Below, piece by piece: positions 1-10,639 of a DNA stretch of 64,000 nucleotides. Positions within the stretch are counted from its first letter, which is position 1; every line of letters starts with the position of its first letter. The notes beneath the pieces were generated by a model. It was given only the letters and a program-made list of their open reading frames with translations, was not told where the DNA came from and did not search any database. The DNA is from Cocos nucifera (Eukaryota; Streptophyta; Magnoliopsida; Arecales; Arecaceae): positions 62,001 through 126,000 of the forward strand of contig QRFJ01004922.1 in assembly GCA_006176705.1 (NCBI GenBank), read 5' to 3'. The position numbers and the translations under genes are program-made.

Positions 1-414
1 AAGTGCAGCTTTACACCAGACCGATGGAAAGCCATCACAGACAAGGTTGACAAGCTTCTTAAAGCTAAGTTCATCTGGGAGGTATCCTACTCAGATTGAA
101 TCGCAAATGTGATTCTTGTCAAGAAGATGAATGGCATGTAGAGGATGTGCATAGACTTCACAGACCAGAATAAGATCTGTCCAAAGGATAGCTATCTCTT
201 ACTCAGAATTGATCAACTAGTGGATGAAACCTTAGACCTTGAGCTTCTCACTTTTATGGATGCCTTCTCCGGTTATAACCAAATCTGGATAGCATCAGAA
301 GATGAGAAGAAAACTGCTTTTATTACTGACCATGGTCTTTATTGTTATAGGGTTTGCCCTTTGGACTCAAACATGCAGGCACCACCTATTAGTGCCTAGT
401 GAGCAAGATCTTCA
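1..414 (+). pseudogene. Ty3/gypsy reverse transcriptase fragment
   Basis: Part of the reverse transcriptase of a Ty3/gypsy polyprotein, the enzyme that copies element RNA to DNA in the particle. The main readable stretch runs from about 145 and contains MDAFSGYNQI, which carries the first catalytic Asp of gypsy RTs. Near 360 the frame slips, and the adjacent frame reads FGLKHAGTTY, the conserved block that normally comes just before the YVDD box. In-frame stops occur at about 97-99 and 139-141. The piece is open on the left at the window edge and is cut on the right by the Copia-1 LTR at 415. Its partner RNase H fragment is at 10640-11208. The YVDD box and the linker between the two are not seen. 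The look is Tat-like, but the lineage is uncertain. Confidence 0.85.
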
Positions 415-1739
415 TGTTAGATATATGTGCCCTAGAAGCCAGAATTGGCTGACACTTGTAATACACTTCTAGGGGCAAAATTGTAAGTTTGACTAAAATC
501 AATAAATGGATTATTTTCTATCATATATGTGTATTTAGTGTCTGTGATACATCCTTTGAGTTAATGGCAATGATAATTCATATTTTCAAGAGTTGAAAAT
601 TTAAGACAAGAATAATCATTATTAACTCATAAATTGCTCCTGACCATAGGATCATCACGAGGATGGTGATTGATCCGGAAGGTTGGTGTACAATCGCTTC
701 TCTTTAGTAGATGAGTCTTGAGTCTACGGTGTGGAGACACCGAAGCGAGAGTACAGGTACTCGTTAGAGAACGAGGGCACTGAGCGTGACCACCTCGAGT
801 AGTCATTAGGGAGTCTACCTTCTCGTCAATGACTGACTCGATGCTGCAGTAGTGTGTCTGGTTCTTTGACCTGAGGATGCATCGGCAGTTCACCTTGAGG
901 GTGTTATAGTTTGACTACACCATTACTCGGTCTCCTAGCCATATGGAACCCTGAGGTGTATGTTGGCTATAGCATGTTCATTGTAGGAACTGGATTGGCA
1001 TCAAGATGGAATCTATCTACCTCGGTGGTAGAGGAGCAGCCCTATGATGATCATGAGAATCAAGTCCAAAAGCCCATGGCCATGGCAGAGTGAAATAATA
1101 GAAAGAGTTTCTATTTAGATTTTCACATTGGACTCGAATCGAATGATTACATCATATGACAGAGACTAGGGTTTGACGAGTTTACCTTAACCCTAATCTG
1201 ATCGGGGCTCAAGATAGAAGAACTGAATCACACAGGTAGCTGCACCAAGAGGTTCGCATTCAGCTCTGATGGGTTGCCACCATATACTGCTAGGTGTCAC
1301 TGGTGGATTTTGGGAGCAATTAGAATGATTTAGATGATCGATCATTCTAGCTGTTCGAATCAGAAGAGTTCTGATCCATCGAAAGGAGTTTCGATGATGT
1401 CGATGATAGAGATCATGACATATCCCATTACCATACAGAACTGAACCTAACTGGGTCACACAAACAAGGGTTTGAATCTGGTGATCATCAATTGAACTGA
1501 TCTAGTTCAATTGATCTGAATGAGATTCAATTAGGTTCAAGGAAATCGTGCTAGCACTCGATTGAACCTAACGTTCTTCTTTTGCTATCATAAATAAGTT
1601 GTCCTGTCTGAGCCAAAGGAGTTTGTGCTCAATCAGAGGCCTTCATATGGTCTGACTGGAGGTTGTCCAAGTCAGAAAAGGTTGTCTTATTTTGTAAGAC
1701 ATTACCTGCCATTTTTGGTCACCTGCCATTTCTTGTTCT

Positions 1740-1806
1740 TTGACTTTGGTCAAAAGTCTACCTTTGACTGGTCAAACGTTGACCATTGACACTTTGACTT
1801 TTGACC
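1740..1806. promoter_or_regulatory. W-box cluster in U3 of Copia-1 5' LTR
   Basis: Seven TTGACC/TTGACT cores, counting both strands (1740, 1748, 1764, 1770, 1779, 1794, 1801), plus one TTGACA at 1786, lie within 67 bases about 320 bases upstream of the TATA box. TTGACY is the core bound by plant WRKY factors. Binding here is inference. Confidence 0.6.
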
Positions 1807-2122
1807 ACATGTCATGCACCTATTGGAGAGCTGGTGGGGGCCTGTCCCCCTGCCAGAACCTGGCAGAACCTGGCAAGGAGGAGGGCGCACGCCACCCTAG
1901 GCGTGTGCCCAAGTTGGAGGCGCCTAGGAGTCCTTGTTGGACAAGGACTCCATCTCCCTTTTGGATTCCAATTAGAGTTCTTCTAAGAACCAACTTTGAC
2001 TGGTCTTAGGCACCCTCTAAGGAGGAATCCAGGGGACTCTATTCCCACCAATCAGATTTAGATCTGATTTCACAAAGGGTTGTGATTGGTTGGGAAGAAG
2101 AGGAGTTGGATCACAGCTAGTC

Positions 2123-2130
2123 TATAAATA
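2123..2130 (+). promoter_or_regulatory. TATA box, Copia-1 5' LTR
   Basis: TATAAATA within CTATAAATAAGACCCTG, conserved in the 3' LTR (10051-10058) and in Copia-E (59094-59101). It would place the start of R near 2155. The distance from the LTR end fits a U3-R-U5 arrangement. Confidence 0.7.
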
Positions 2131-2712
2131 AGACCCTGTACGCCCAACTCAGATTATGAATGAATTGAGATCAGAGTTTCCCCATGCCCCAAGGCTGCCT
2201 CTCCCCTCTTCCTCCATGCCAAACCTTCTTCTCCCCTTGCTCTCCACGTCCAAAAGGAGTTTTGGACCTTGGTTGGTGCGATTCAGATCAAAGAAAGGCG
2301 ATCAAAAGCAAGAAGGCTGCGCTGCTGCAAAGGACGACTGCTGATCTTCAAAAGGAGTTTTGAAGATCCTCCAGATCAGATCCAGATCTAATTTTTGGAG
2401 GTGTGATAGAGAAGAAGAGGATCTCCAGATCCAACCCTGAGTGGATACCGGTAGAGGCCAGGCGCTTGCGTGGCTAGATCCAGAACCTTCCGCTGCAAAC
2501 AGGATCATCAACAGGGTAATAGGATTACCCAAATCAGGTAAATTAAATTTAATTTAATTTATCTTATTTATTTTATTTATTAAAATAATAAGAATTAGAT
2601 CTGAAAAATATCAAGATCTGATTGGGATCAAGAAAAAAAATTTTGAAATATATCTCTTGATCTGATCAGATCTGAACGAACCTGGACCGGGAAATCAGGA
2701 TTTCCCTTCAAC

Positions 2713-2725
2713 TGGTATCAGAGCC
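2713..2725 (+). other. Primer binding site, initiator tRNA-Met type
   Basis: TGGTATCAGAGCC starts two bases after the 5' LTR. This is the usual complement of the 3' end of plant initiator tRNA-Met used by copia elements. Confidence 0.9.
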
Positions 2726-4582
2726 ATGGTTCTAAATTATTTAGATCTGATTTTAATTTTATTTTAATTAGAAAATAAGTGATTTTAGATGTCACATGAG
2801 ATGTGATCAGATCTGAAATCAGAAAAAATTAAAATTAAATAATTTGGATCTAAGATTAGAAGATATGCATGACTAGTTCTAGAATAGAATAGTTCTATAG
2901 AATAGTCTTGCATGTTTTTGATTTAATCTGATTAAATCATATTTTAGATCTTTTTATTTACTATTTTTTGATATTATAAGTGTTATAATAACATCTAAAA
3001 AATAGCAAATAAAAATTATTTAATTTTTGAATATCATATGAGATATGATTGATGCATGTCTAGACTAGTTGTAGAATAGTTCTACATAATTGTCTAGATT
3101 AGAATTTATTTTGATTAGATCAATTTAAATCTAATTTTTTAGATTATTATGAGATAATTTAGATCTGAAAATATGCATGATTTGATACATGAGATGTATG
3201 CAAAATATGCCATGATTAGATCTACTTTATATATGAGATATATGATATAGATCTGATACTGTTTTGTAGTATTGAATGTTCCTGATTAAGGCGTTCCTCT
3301 TGGCCGTCCGGTCATAAGAACGAAGAAGGGTTTAAAGGCCCTCTCTTTCCATTCGATGGGGTGTTCTTATGATGTGTAGGGGTGCTGCGTGTTCGTCCTT
3401 AATCAGAAACCCAAAACTTACTTTCTGCAAAACCCTAGATCCTGAAACCCTAGGATTTATTGTGCATATTTTGTTTATGAACCCTACTTAATTAAGAATT
3501 AAGTTTATGGAATATTAATTAGGTCTAAAATTGAGAATTTCAGATCTAAGACATATTCATAATACTGGGTTCGGGCTTGGGTAGCTCAATTAGGTCTAAG
3601 CGGTTGATCAAACCGAATCAAGAGTTGGTTAGATGGGATCAACAATGCTTAAATTGACCAGCCTAATAGGATTAAGTCTGGGTCAAGATCGAGTCACGAT
3701 CAAGCAAGACCTAATTAGGCTCAGAGGTTAGAGTCTGGATTGTAGGCTAACCCAATTGGTTCTGGACTCAACAATTTGGTGTCTAAGGTAAGTTTGGCAC
3801 AGACGACCGACTGGTTTTTAATTGGAAGCTACTCGACCTGAATGCGTTCTTGTACGAGTTAATGGCATATTCCTTCCACCGGTCTCACTTACCTGGCCAT
3901 ATCTGTTGACACAGTTCTGATCTGAGGTGGTCAATAATCCGAGCTAACCCATGCCACTAGGTTAGTCATAATTGTTATGACTAAGCCAAGTCTAGTTTAA
4001 TGAGACCTGAATCAATTCTCCCTAAGAAAAGATTAAGTCTGAGGTCTTCCACCATTGTAGATGTGCGGGCCCTTCCCGGGGTTGATTGTTCTCGGCTGGA
4101 TACAGTGGCTCAGTTGCACCGGGAAGATGCAACCATGTCTATTAGGCATTGGATGCTATGGGCTGGAGGATGAGTTGGGCTCAATATTTCGGATACGGTG
4201 AGAGACTCAATTAGGAACCCAGTCTATGCAAATGGTGGGTCTGACTTAACTAAGGAGTGGATCAATATTTCGGATACGGTGAGATTCATGAATTAGAGAC
4301 CAAGTTTGGGTGCACCATGATTAGAGAATCATTGAACAAGAGTTGTTCACTCATTGGCTAACCCATCACCAATAACTGTTAGGTGAGGTGATGAGTCAGT
4401 TGGTGAGACCGCACCACCCACTAGAAATCATTAATCGTGGAGATTTTTCGCATCTCTACAGAGGGAGTGTAGGGATCCGAGAAAATAGTGGGAGCTAATT
4501 TGTTTAAAAATAAAATCCCTAAATAAATTGGTCAAGTCAAAATTACAGTATCTAACTAGAATCTTTGACTCTCTACAGGAAA
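2726..4582 (+). other. Long 5' leader of Copia-1 with probable intron
   Basis: About 1.86 kb between the primer site and the gag ATG, with no credible ORF. It holds two nested perfect stems (3282-3291 with 3397-3406, and 3312-3321 with 3363-3372) and a strong splice pattern. The pattern is a donor AAG|GTAAGT at 3788, a branch-like CTAAC at 4552-4556 and an acceptor CTCTACAG ending at 4578, four bases before the gag ATG. The same layout is present in Copia-E and D. Confidence 0.6.
3282..3406 (+). other. Conserved stem structure in Copia-1 leader RNA
   Basis: The outer stem CTGATTAAGG/CCTTAATCAG encloses the inner stem TCATAAGAAC/GTTCTTATGA; both are perfect ten-pair stems. The inner stem is intact in Copia-D (50506-50515/50557-50566) and E, and has one mismatch in Copia-C. 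A packaging, dimerisation or translation role is possible but not shown. Confidence 0.5.
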
Positions 4583-5421
4583 ATGTCTGCGTCCAACCCA
4601 TTGGCACGTATCCTGGACACACATAGACTGACTGGACCCAATTATAAAGATTGGCTCAGGAACTACAAAATTATTTTGGGTTCGAGAAGTTAACCCATGT
4701 TTTGGACCAGGACCCTCCCACCTTACCAGCCCGTCCATCTGTTGAACAGAGAGCGTCTCTGGAAAAATGGATTGACGAAGATAATAAGGCCAGATATTAC
4801 ATGTTGGGCTCGATGTCTGATGAGCTCCAGCGCCAACATGAAGGATATCGGGACTGCTCGCCAAATGTTGGCTCACCTGCAGGAGATGTTTGGTGAACAG
4901 AGTCGCGCAGCCAAATATCAAGTCACGAAATGACTTTTTAAGGCTAAGATGCGTGATGGGCAGTCAGTCCAAGATCACTGTCTGACAATGATCAAGGACA
5001 TGGAAGAGCTTGAGAAGCTCGGTGTGAAGTTGGACTTGGACCTGCAGAACGATATTATTCTGCAATCCTTGACTGATGCATATGGGCAATTCATCATGAA
5101 TTACCACATGCATAAACTTCAGAATTCCTTGGCCGAGTTAATGAATATGCTGGTTACCGCTGAGCTTTCTATGAAAGGTTCTAAAGGCTCAGTTCTTGCT
5201 ATGGAACGGACTTCTTCCAAAAGAAAGTCTTATGGAAAGAAAAAGAAGTCTGTGAAAAAGCAAAAGGTGGAAGGATCAAAGAAGAAGAAGGCAGAAGCCG
5301 AAGAAAAAGGACCGATGGCAAAGGAAAGTGTTTCCATTGCAACAGCGACGGCCATTGGAAGCGGAACTGCCCTACTTACCTGGCCACCCTGAAGAACAAG
5401 AAGGAAGGTCCTTCTGGAGGT
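4583..5421 (+). pseudogene. gag: Copia-1 gag (capsid and zinc knuckle), broken
   Basis: Structural protein that forms the particle and binds element RNA. The ATG at 4583 starts MSASNPLARILDTHRL and is preceded by a likely splice acceptor. The reading shows a UBN2/Retrotran_gag type capsid, then a lysine-rich stretch, then a CX2CX4HX4C knuckle (C-F-H-C ... G-H-W ... N-C) at 5329-5370. Breaks relative to Copia-E are a missing C near 4683, an extra A near 4842 and a net two-base gain near 5287-5307. A TGA at 4931-4933 is shared with Copia-D and E, where Copia-C has AGA. The private indels sit near short runs and could be decay or assembly error. Confidence 0.87.
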
Positions 5422-6732
5422 ATGCTCGTTATTGAGTCTAACCTTACGGTTTCTTCTGCATCCAGTTGGGTGCTTGACTCTGGTTCTAGTGCTCATCTGT
5501 GCACTTCTATGCAGGGTCTTGAGGATAGCAGGAGGCTGAGGGATGGAGACATGATCCTACGCATCGGTAATGGAGCAAGAGTTGCTGCAGTAGCCGTGGG
5601 AACATACCCTCTTCGATTACCATCTGGTTTAGACTTAGTTTTGAAAGACTGTTATTTTGTGCCTGCAGCTAGCAGGAATTTGATTTCTGTTTCATGCTTA
5701 GCACAAGAAGGTTATATGATCACCTTCTTTAAGGACCATTGTAACATTCTTTATGAAAGAAATAAAATTGCAAATGGTTTCCTTATTAATGGTCTTTATC
5801 AGCTACATATTGATGTACCTGTTCTAACTATCGAGCAAAACGTGAATGCCAAACGACCTAGGGATAGTCCAAACGACAGATATCTATGGCACCTGAGATT
5901 AGGTCATATAGCAGAAGATAGGATCAACAAATTGGAGAAAAATGGGCTATTGAGTCCATTGACTTTCGAGTCATATCCAACTTGTGAATCTTGTCTTCAA
6001 GGCAAAATGACTAAACTCCCTTTTGTTGGACATGGGGAGAGGGCCACAGATCTCCTTGCCCTAGTACATACTGATGTGTGCGGCCCATTTGATGTGCCGG
6101 CTAGAGGCAATTTTGTCTACTTCATTACCTTTACCGATGATCTGTCTAGGTATGGGTATGTGTATCTTATGAGACACAAGTCTGAAGCCTTTTGAAAAGT
6201 TCAAAGAATTCAGACATGAAGTAGAAAAACAAACTGGAAAAACCCATTAAGGTTCTTCGATCAGATCGAGGAGGTGAATACCTTAGCCGGGAATTCCTAG
6301 ACTATCTCAAGGAAAATGGCATAGTCTCTCAATGGACTCCACCAGGAACACCTCAACTCAACGGGGTTTCAGAATGGAGAAATCGGACTCTATTGGATAT
6401 GGTTCGATCCATGATGAGCTTCACAGACCTCCCTGATTTTCTTTGGGGACACTCATTGTTAACTTCAATCTATCTACTGAATAGGGTTCCCTCTAAAACC
6501 GTTCCTACCACACCGTATGAGATATGGCACGGTAAGAAACCAAGTCTGAGTCATCTCAGAATTTGGGGTTGTCCGGCTCATGTCAAAAGACAACAAGCGG
6601 ACAAGTTAGAGTTTAGGTCCTTTCAGAGCTCGATTCATAGGATATCCTAAAGAGTCATTAGGATACTATTTCTACATTCCAGAAGACCACAATGTGATTG
6701 TGAGTCGACATGCCATCTTTCTTGAAAAATAG
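5422..6732 (+). pseudogene. pol: Copia-1 protease-integrase region, frameshifted
   Basis: The protease cleaves the polyprotein and the integrase inserts the cDNA. The protease motif VLDSGSSAHLC lies at about 5470-5502 and keeps the Asp-Ser-Gly active site. The integrase zinc domain follows (H-L-R-L-G-H then C-E-S-C near 5890-5995). The catalytic core shows the first Asp in HTDVCGPF (about 6068) and the second in RSDRGGEY after a frameshift; the Glu lies in GVSEWRNRT near 6365. The frame breaks at CCTTTTGA (6188-6195), a change shared with Copia-E, and again near 6620. The region ends at FLEK followed by TAG (6730-6732), a stop present at the same place in all four family-1 copies. Confidence 0.9.
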
Positions 6733-8337
6733 TTTATTCAAGATAGCGGCATTGGAAAAGCAGATTCAAGCTTGATGAGAAAGTCTCACAAGCAGAACGA
6801 GCTAAGGACCAAGTGGAACCAAATCAGGTTGAGCCAATAAGAACACTACCTCCTCCACCTCGTAGATCGGAAAGAGTTTTCCGTCCCCCTGAAAGATACT
6901 TAGGTATTATTTCAGAGGATGTAGAGGAAATGTTCCTCGTAGGTAATGGTGCTCATGGTGATGATCCCAAAACCTACAACGAGGCGATATCAGATATCGA
7001 CTCCGAGAAATGGCTAGAGGCAATGCAGTCAGAAATTGACTCGATGCACTCAAACCAAGTCTGGACCTTGGTAGATCCACCAGAAGGTATAGTACCTATT
7101 GGGTGTAAATGGATCTTCAAGAGAAAGATTGGTGCAGATGGGAATGTGGAGACATTCAAGGCTAGACTAGTGGCAAAAGGTTATAGTCAACGCGAAGGCA
7201 TTGACTATCAGGATACCTTTTCCCCAGTAGCTATGCTAAAATCCATCCGCACATTGCTTGCCGTTGCAGCCTATTTCGATTATGAAATATGGCAAATGGA
7301 CGTGAAAACGGCATTCCTAAATGGATATCTTGAGGAAGATATCTATATGGAACAGCCGCTAGGTTTCACATCCAGTGATACTGATCACAAGGTTTGCAAG
7401 CTGCAAAGGTCCATATATGGACTTAAGCAAGCATCTCGGAGCTGGAACACTCGTTTCAATGATGTGATCAAAAAGTTTGGTTTCATCAAAAATGAAGAGG
7501 AACCATGTGTTTTCAAAAGGGTCAGTGGGAGCGCTGTTGTCTTCCTCGTATTGTACGTGGATGACATCCTCCTTATTGGGAATGATATTCCCATGTTGAC
7601 ATCAGTCAAGATGTGGTTGTCCAAGGAATTCTCCATGAAAGACCTAGGTGAAGCATCCTTTATTCTAGGAATTAAGGTCTATAGGGATAGACCGAATAGG
7701 ATGCTAGGACTTTCACAGAAGATGTACATAGAGGAAGTACTAAAGAGGTTTAGTATGGAAAACTCTAAGAGGGGATTAATACCCTTCAGACATGGTATTC
7801 ATCTTTCCAAGAAGATGTGCCCCAGCACACCTGAGGAAATAGAACGCATGAGCAAGATCCCTTATGCTTCTGCAATAGGGAGCCTCATGTATGCCATGCT
7901 ATGTACACGACCTGATATAGCCCATGCTGTGAGTGTCACAAGCAGATATCAGTCAAATCCAGGTGAAGAACACTGGACTTCTGTGAAATGTATCCTTAAG
8001 TACTTGAGAAGAACTAAGGATATGATGTTGGTCTTTGGTAATGGAGAACTCCAAGTCCAGGGATACACAGACTCGGATTTCATGTCCGATATAGATGATC
8101 GAAAGTCGACATCTGGCAGTCTGTTTGTGTGCAATGGTGGTGCTGTCAGCTGGAAGAGTTCCAAGCAAATGGTGATACCACCTCATCCACGATTACCTCG
8201 AAAAGGGTTACGTCGAGGTCAAGAGAGTCAACTCCGCAGATAATGTGGCAGACCCACTTACAAAGCCGTTGGGCCAGCAGAAGATCGAAGCCCACCTTGA
8301 GAAGATGGGACTTAGACTTGTAGCCAATTGGCTTTAG
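6733..8337 (+). pseudogene. pol: Copia-1 reverse transcriptase and truncated RNase H
   Basis: RT (RVT_2 type) copies RNA to DNA, and RNase H removes the RNA strand. The longest open frame is 6813-8243. It contains KARLVAKGYSQ, then FLNGYLEEDIYMEQP, then YVDDILLIGND near 7554, the catalytic Asp pair. Copia RNase H starts at GYTDSDFMSD (about 8060). It is cut short: after SSKQ at about 8168 the sequence jumps to the segment that in Copia-D follows about 197 bases later, removing the AEY Glu and the LYCDNNGA Asp. The last residues, up to VANWL, continue in another frame to 8337. RT looks intact in sequence, but RNase H cannot be functional. Confidence 0.92.
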
Positions 8338-8351
8338 GACAAGTGGGAGAT

Positions 8352-10639
8352 TGTTAGATATATGTGCCCTAGAAGCCAGAATTGGCTGACACTTGTAATA
8401 CACTTCTAGGGGCAAAATTATAATTTTGACTAAAATCAATAAATGGGTTATTTTCTATCACATATGTGTATTTAGTGTCTGTGATACATCCTTTGAGTTA
8501 ATGGTAATGATAATTCATATTTTCAAGAGTTGAAAATTTAAGACATGAATAATCATTATTAACTCATAAATTGCTCCCGACCATAGGATCATCACGAGGA
8601 TGGTGATTGATCCGGAAGGTTGGTGTACAATCGCTTCTCTTTAGTAGATGAGTCTTGAGTCTACGGTGTGGAGACACCGGAGCGAGAGTACAGGTACTCG
8701 TTAGAGAACGAGGGCACTGAGCGTGACCACCTCGAGTAGTCATTAGGGAGTCTACCTTCTCGTCAATGACTGACTCGATGCTGCAGTAGTGTGTCTGGTT
8801 CTTTGACCTGAGATGCATCGGCAGTTCACCTTGAGGGTGTTATAGTTTGACTACACCATTACTCGGTCTCCTAGCCATATGGAACCCTGAGGTGTATGTT
8901 GGCTATAGCATGTTCATTGTAGGAACTGGATTGCATCAAGATGGAATCTATCTACCTCGGTGGTAGAGGAGCAGCCCTATGATGATCATGAGAATCAAGT
9001 CCAGAAAGCCCATGGCCATGGTAGAGTGAAATAATAGAAAGAGTTTCTATTTAGATTTTCACATTGGACTCGAATCGAATGATTACATCATATGACAGAG
9101 ACTAGGGTTTGACGAGTTTCACCTTAACCCTAATCTGATCGGGGCTCAAGATAGAAGAACTTAATCACACAGGTAGCTGCACCAAGAGGTTCGCATTCAG
9201 CTCTGATGGGTTGCCACCATATACTGCTAGGTGTCACTGGTGGATTTTGGGAGCAATTAGAATGATTTAGATGATCGATCATTCTAGCTGTTCGAATCAG
9301 AAGAGTTCTGATCCATCGAAAGGAGTTTCGATGATGTCGATGATAGAGATCATGACATATCCCATTACCATACAGAACTGAACCTAACTGGGTCACACAA
9401 ACAAGGGTTTGAATCTGGTGATCATCAATTGAACTGATCTAGTTCAATTGATCTGAATGAGATTCAATTAGGTTCAAGGAAATCGTGCTAGCACTCGATT
9501 GAACCTAACGTTCTTCTTTTGCTATCATAAATAAGTTGTCCTGTCTGAGCCAAAGGAGTTTGTGCTCAATCAGAGGCCTTCATATGGTCTGACTGGAGGT
9601 TGTCCAAGTCAGAAAAGGTTGTCTTATTTTGTAAGACATTACCTGCCATTTTTGGTCACCTGCCATTTCTTGTTCTTTGACTTTGGTCAAAAGTCTACCT
9701 TTGACTGGTCAAACGTTGACCATTGACACTTTGACTTTTGACCACATGTCATGCACCTATTGGAGAGCTGGTGGGGGCCTGTCCCCCTGCCAGAACCTGG
9801 CAAGGAGAAGGGCGCACGCCACCCTAGGCGTGTGCCCAAGTTGGAGGCGCCTAGGAGTCCTTGTTGGACAAGGACTCCACCTCCCTTTTGGATTCCAATT
9901 AGAGTTCTTCTAAGAACCAACTTTGACTGGTCTTAGGCACCCTCTAAGGAGGAATCCAGGGGACTCTATTCCCACCAATCAGATTTAGATCTGATTTCAC
10001 AAAGGGTTGTGATTGGTTGGGAAGAAGAGGAGTTGGATCACAGCTTAGTCTATAAATAAGACCCTGCGCCCAACTCAGATTATAATGAATTGAGATCAAG
10101 AGTTTCCCCATGCCCCAAGGCTGCCTCTCCCCTCCTTCCTCCATGCCAAACCTTCTTCTCCCCTTGCTCTCCACGTCCAAAAGGAGTTTTGGACCTTGGT
10201 TGGTGCGATTCAGATCAAAGAAAGGCGATCAAAAGCAAGAAGGCTGCGCTGCTGCAAAGGACGACTGCTGATCTTCAAAAGGAGTTTTGAAGATCCTCCA
10301 GATCAGATCCAGATCTGATTTTTGGAGGTGTGATAGAGAAGAAGAGGATCTCCAGATCCAACCCGAGTGGATACCGGTAGAGGCCAGGCGCTTGCGTGGC
10401 TAGATCCAGAACCTTCCGCTGCAAATCAGGATCATCAACAGGGTAATAGGATTACCCAAATCAGGTAAATTAAATTTGATTTAATTTATCTTTATTTTAT
10501 TTTATTTATTAAAATAATAAGAATCAGATCTGAAACATATCAAGATCTGATTGGGATCAAGAGAAAAATTTTTGAAATATATCTCTTGATCTGATCAGAT
10601 CTGAACGAACCTGGACCGGGAAATCAGGATTTTTCCCCA
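8352..10639 (+). repeat. 3' LTR of Copia-1
   Basis: Direct repeat of 415-2710, preceded by the purine tract AAGTGGGAGAT (8341-8351). It holds the W-box cluster at 9677-9743 and a TATA box at 10051-10058. The right end reads ATTTTTCCCCA instead of ATTTCCCTTCA, so the exact end is uncertain by a few bases. Confidence 0.92.
9677..9743. promoter_or_regulatory. W-box cluster, Copia-1 3' LTR
   Basis: Same order and spacing of TTGAC cores as at 1740-1806 in the 5' LTR. Confidence 0.6.

Larger units (their letters stand above)
415..2710 (+). repeat. 5' LTR of Copia-1
   Basis: Starts TGTTAG and ends TTCA, directly before the primer site. It repeats at 8352-10639 with a low level of difference: about seven changes in the first 220 bases, and sparse changes after that. 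It holds a W-box cluster (1740-1806), a TATA box (2123-2130) and pyrimidine-rich DNA just downstream. A ten-base unit CAGAACCTGG is doubled near 1855-1874 in this copy only. Confidence 0.93.
415..10639 (+). mobile_element. Copia-1, nearly complete Ty1/copia LTR retrotransposon (family 1)
   Basis: A 10.2-kb element with two LTRs (415-2710 and 8352-10639), an initiator tRNA-Met primer site, a long leader, gag, protease, integrase, RT and a truncated RNase H in copia order, and a purine tract (AAGTGGGAGAT) before the 3' LTR. It interrupts a gypsy relic on the same strand. The left flank is CTTCA and the right flank TAAAT, so no target duplication is evident; the 3' LTR edge also differs from the 5' one, so the right junction may have been altered. 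It is almost identical to Copia-E, which implies recent activity of the family. The coding region has several frameshifts and a deletion in RNase H, so it is probably non-autonomous. Confidence 0.93.

Noticed and set aside
627..893. Minus-strand ORF of 88 residues, repeated as 84-residue versions at 8564-8818 and 57614-57868
   Set aside because: It recurs only because the LTR recurs. The older family-1 LTRs do not keep the full-length frame, and there is no domain.
1193..1459. Minus-strand ORF of 88 residues, repeated at 9130-9396 and 58178-58444
   Set aside because: An LTR shadow ORF, identical because the LTRs are nearly identical; no homology recognised.
5230..5496. Minus-strand ORFs opposite the lysine-rich gag tail (also near 31511, 52315 and 62249)
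   Set aside because: Phe-rich translations are the antisense of AAG-rich gag codons.
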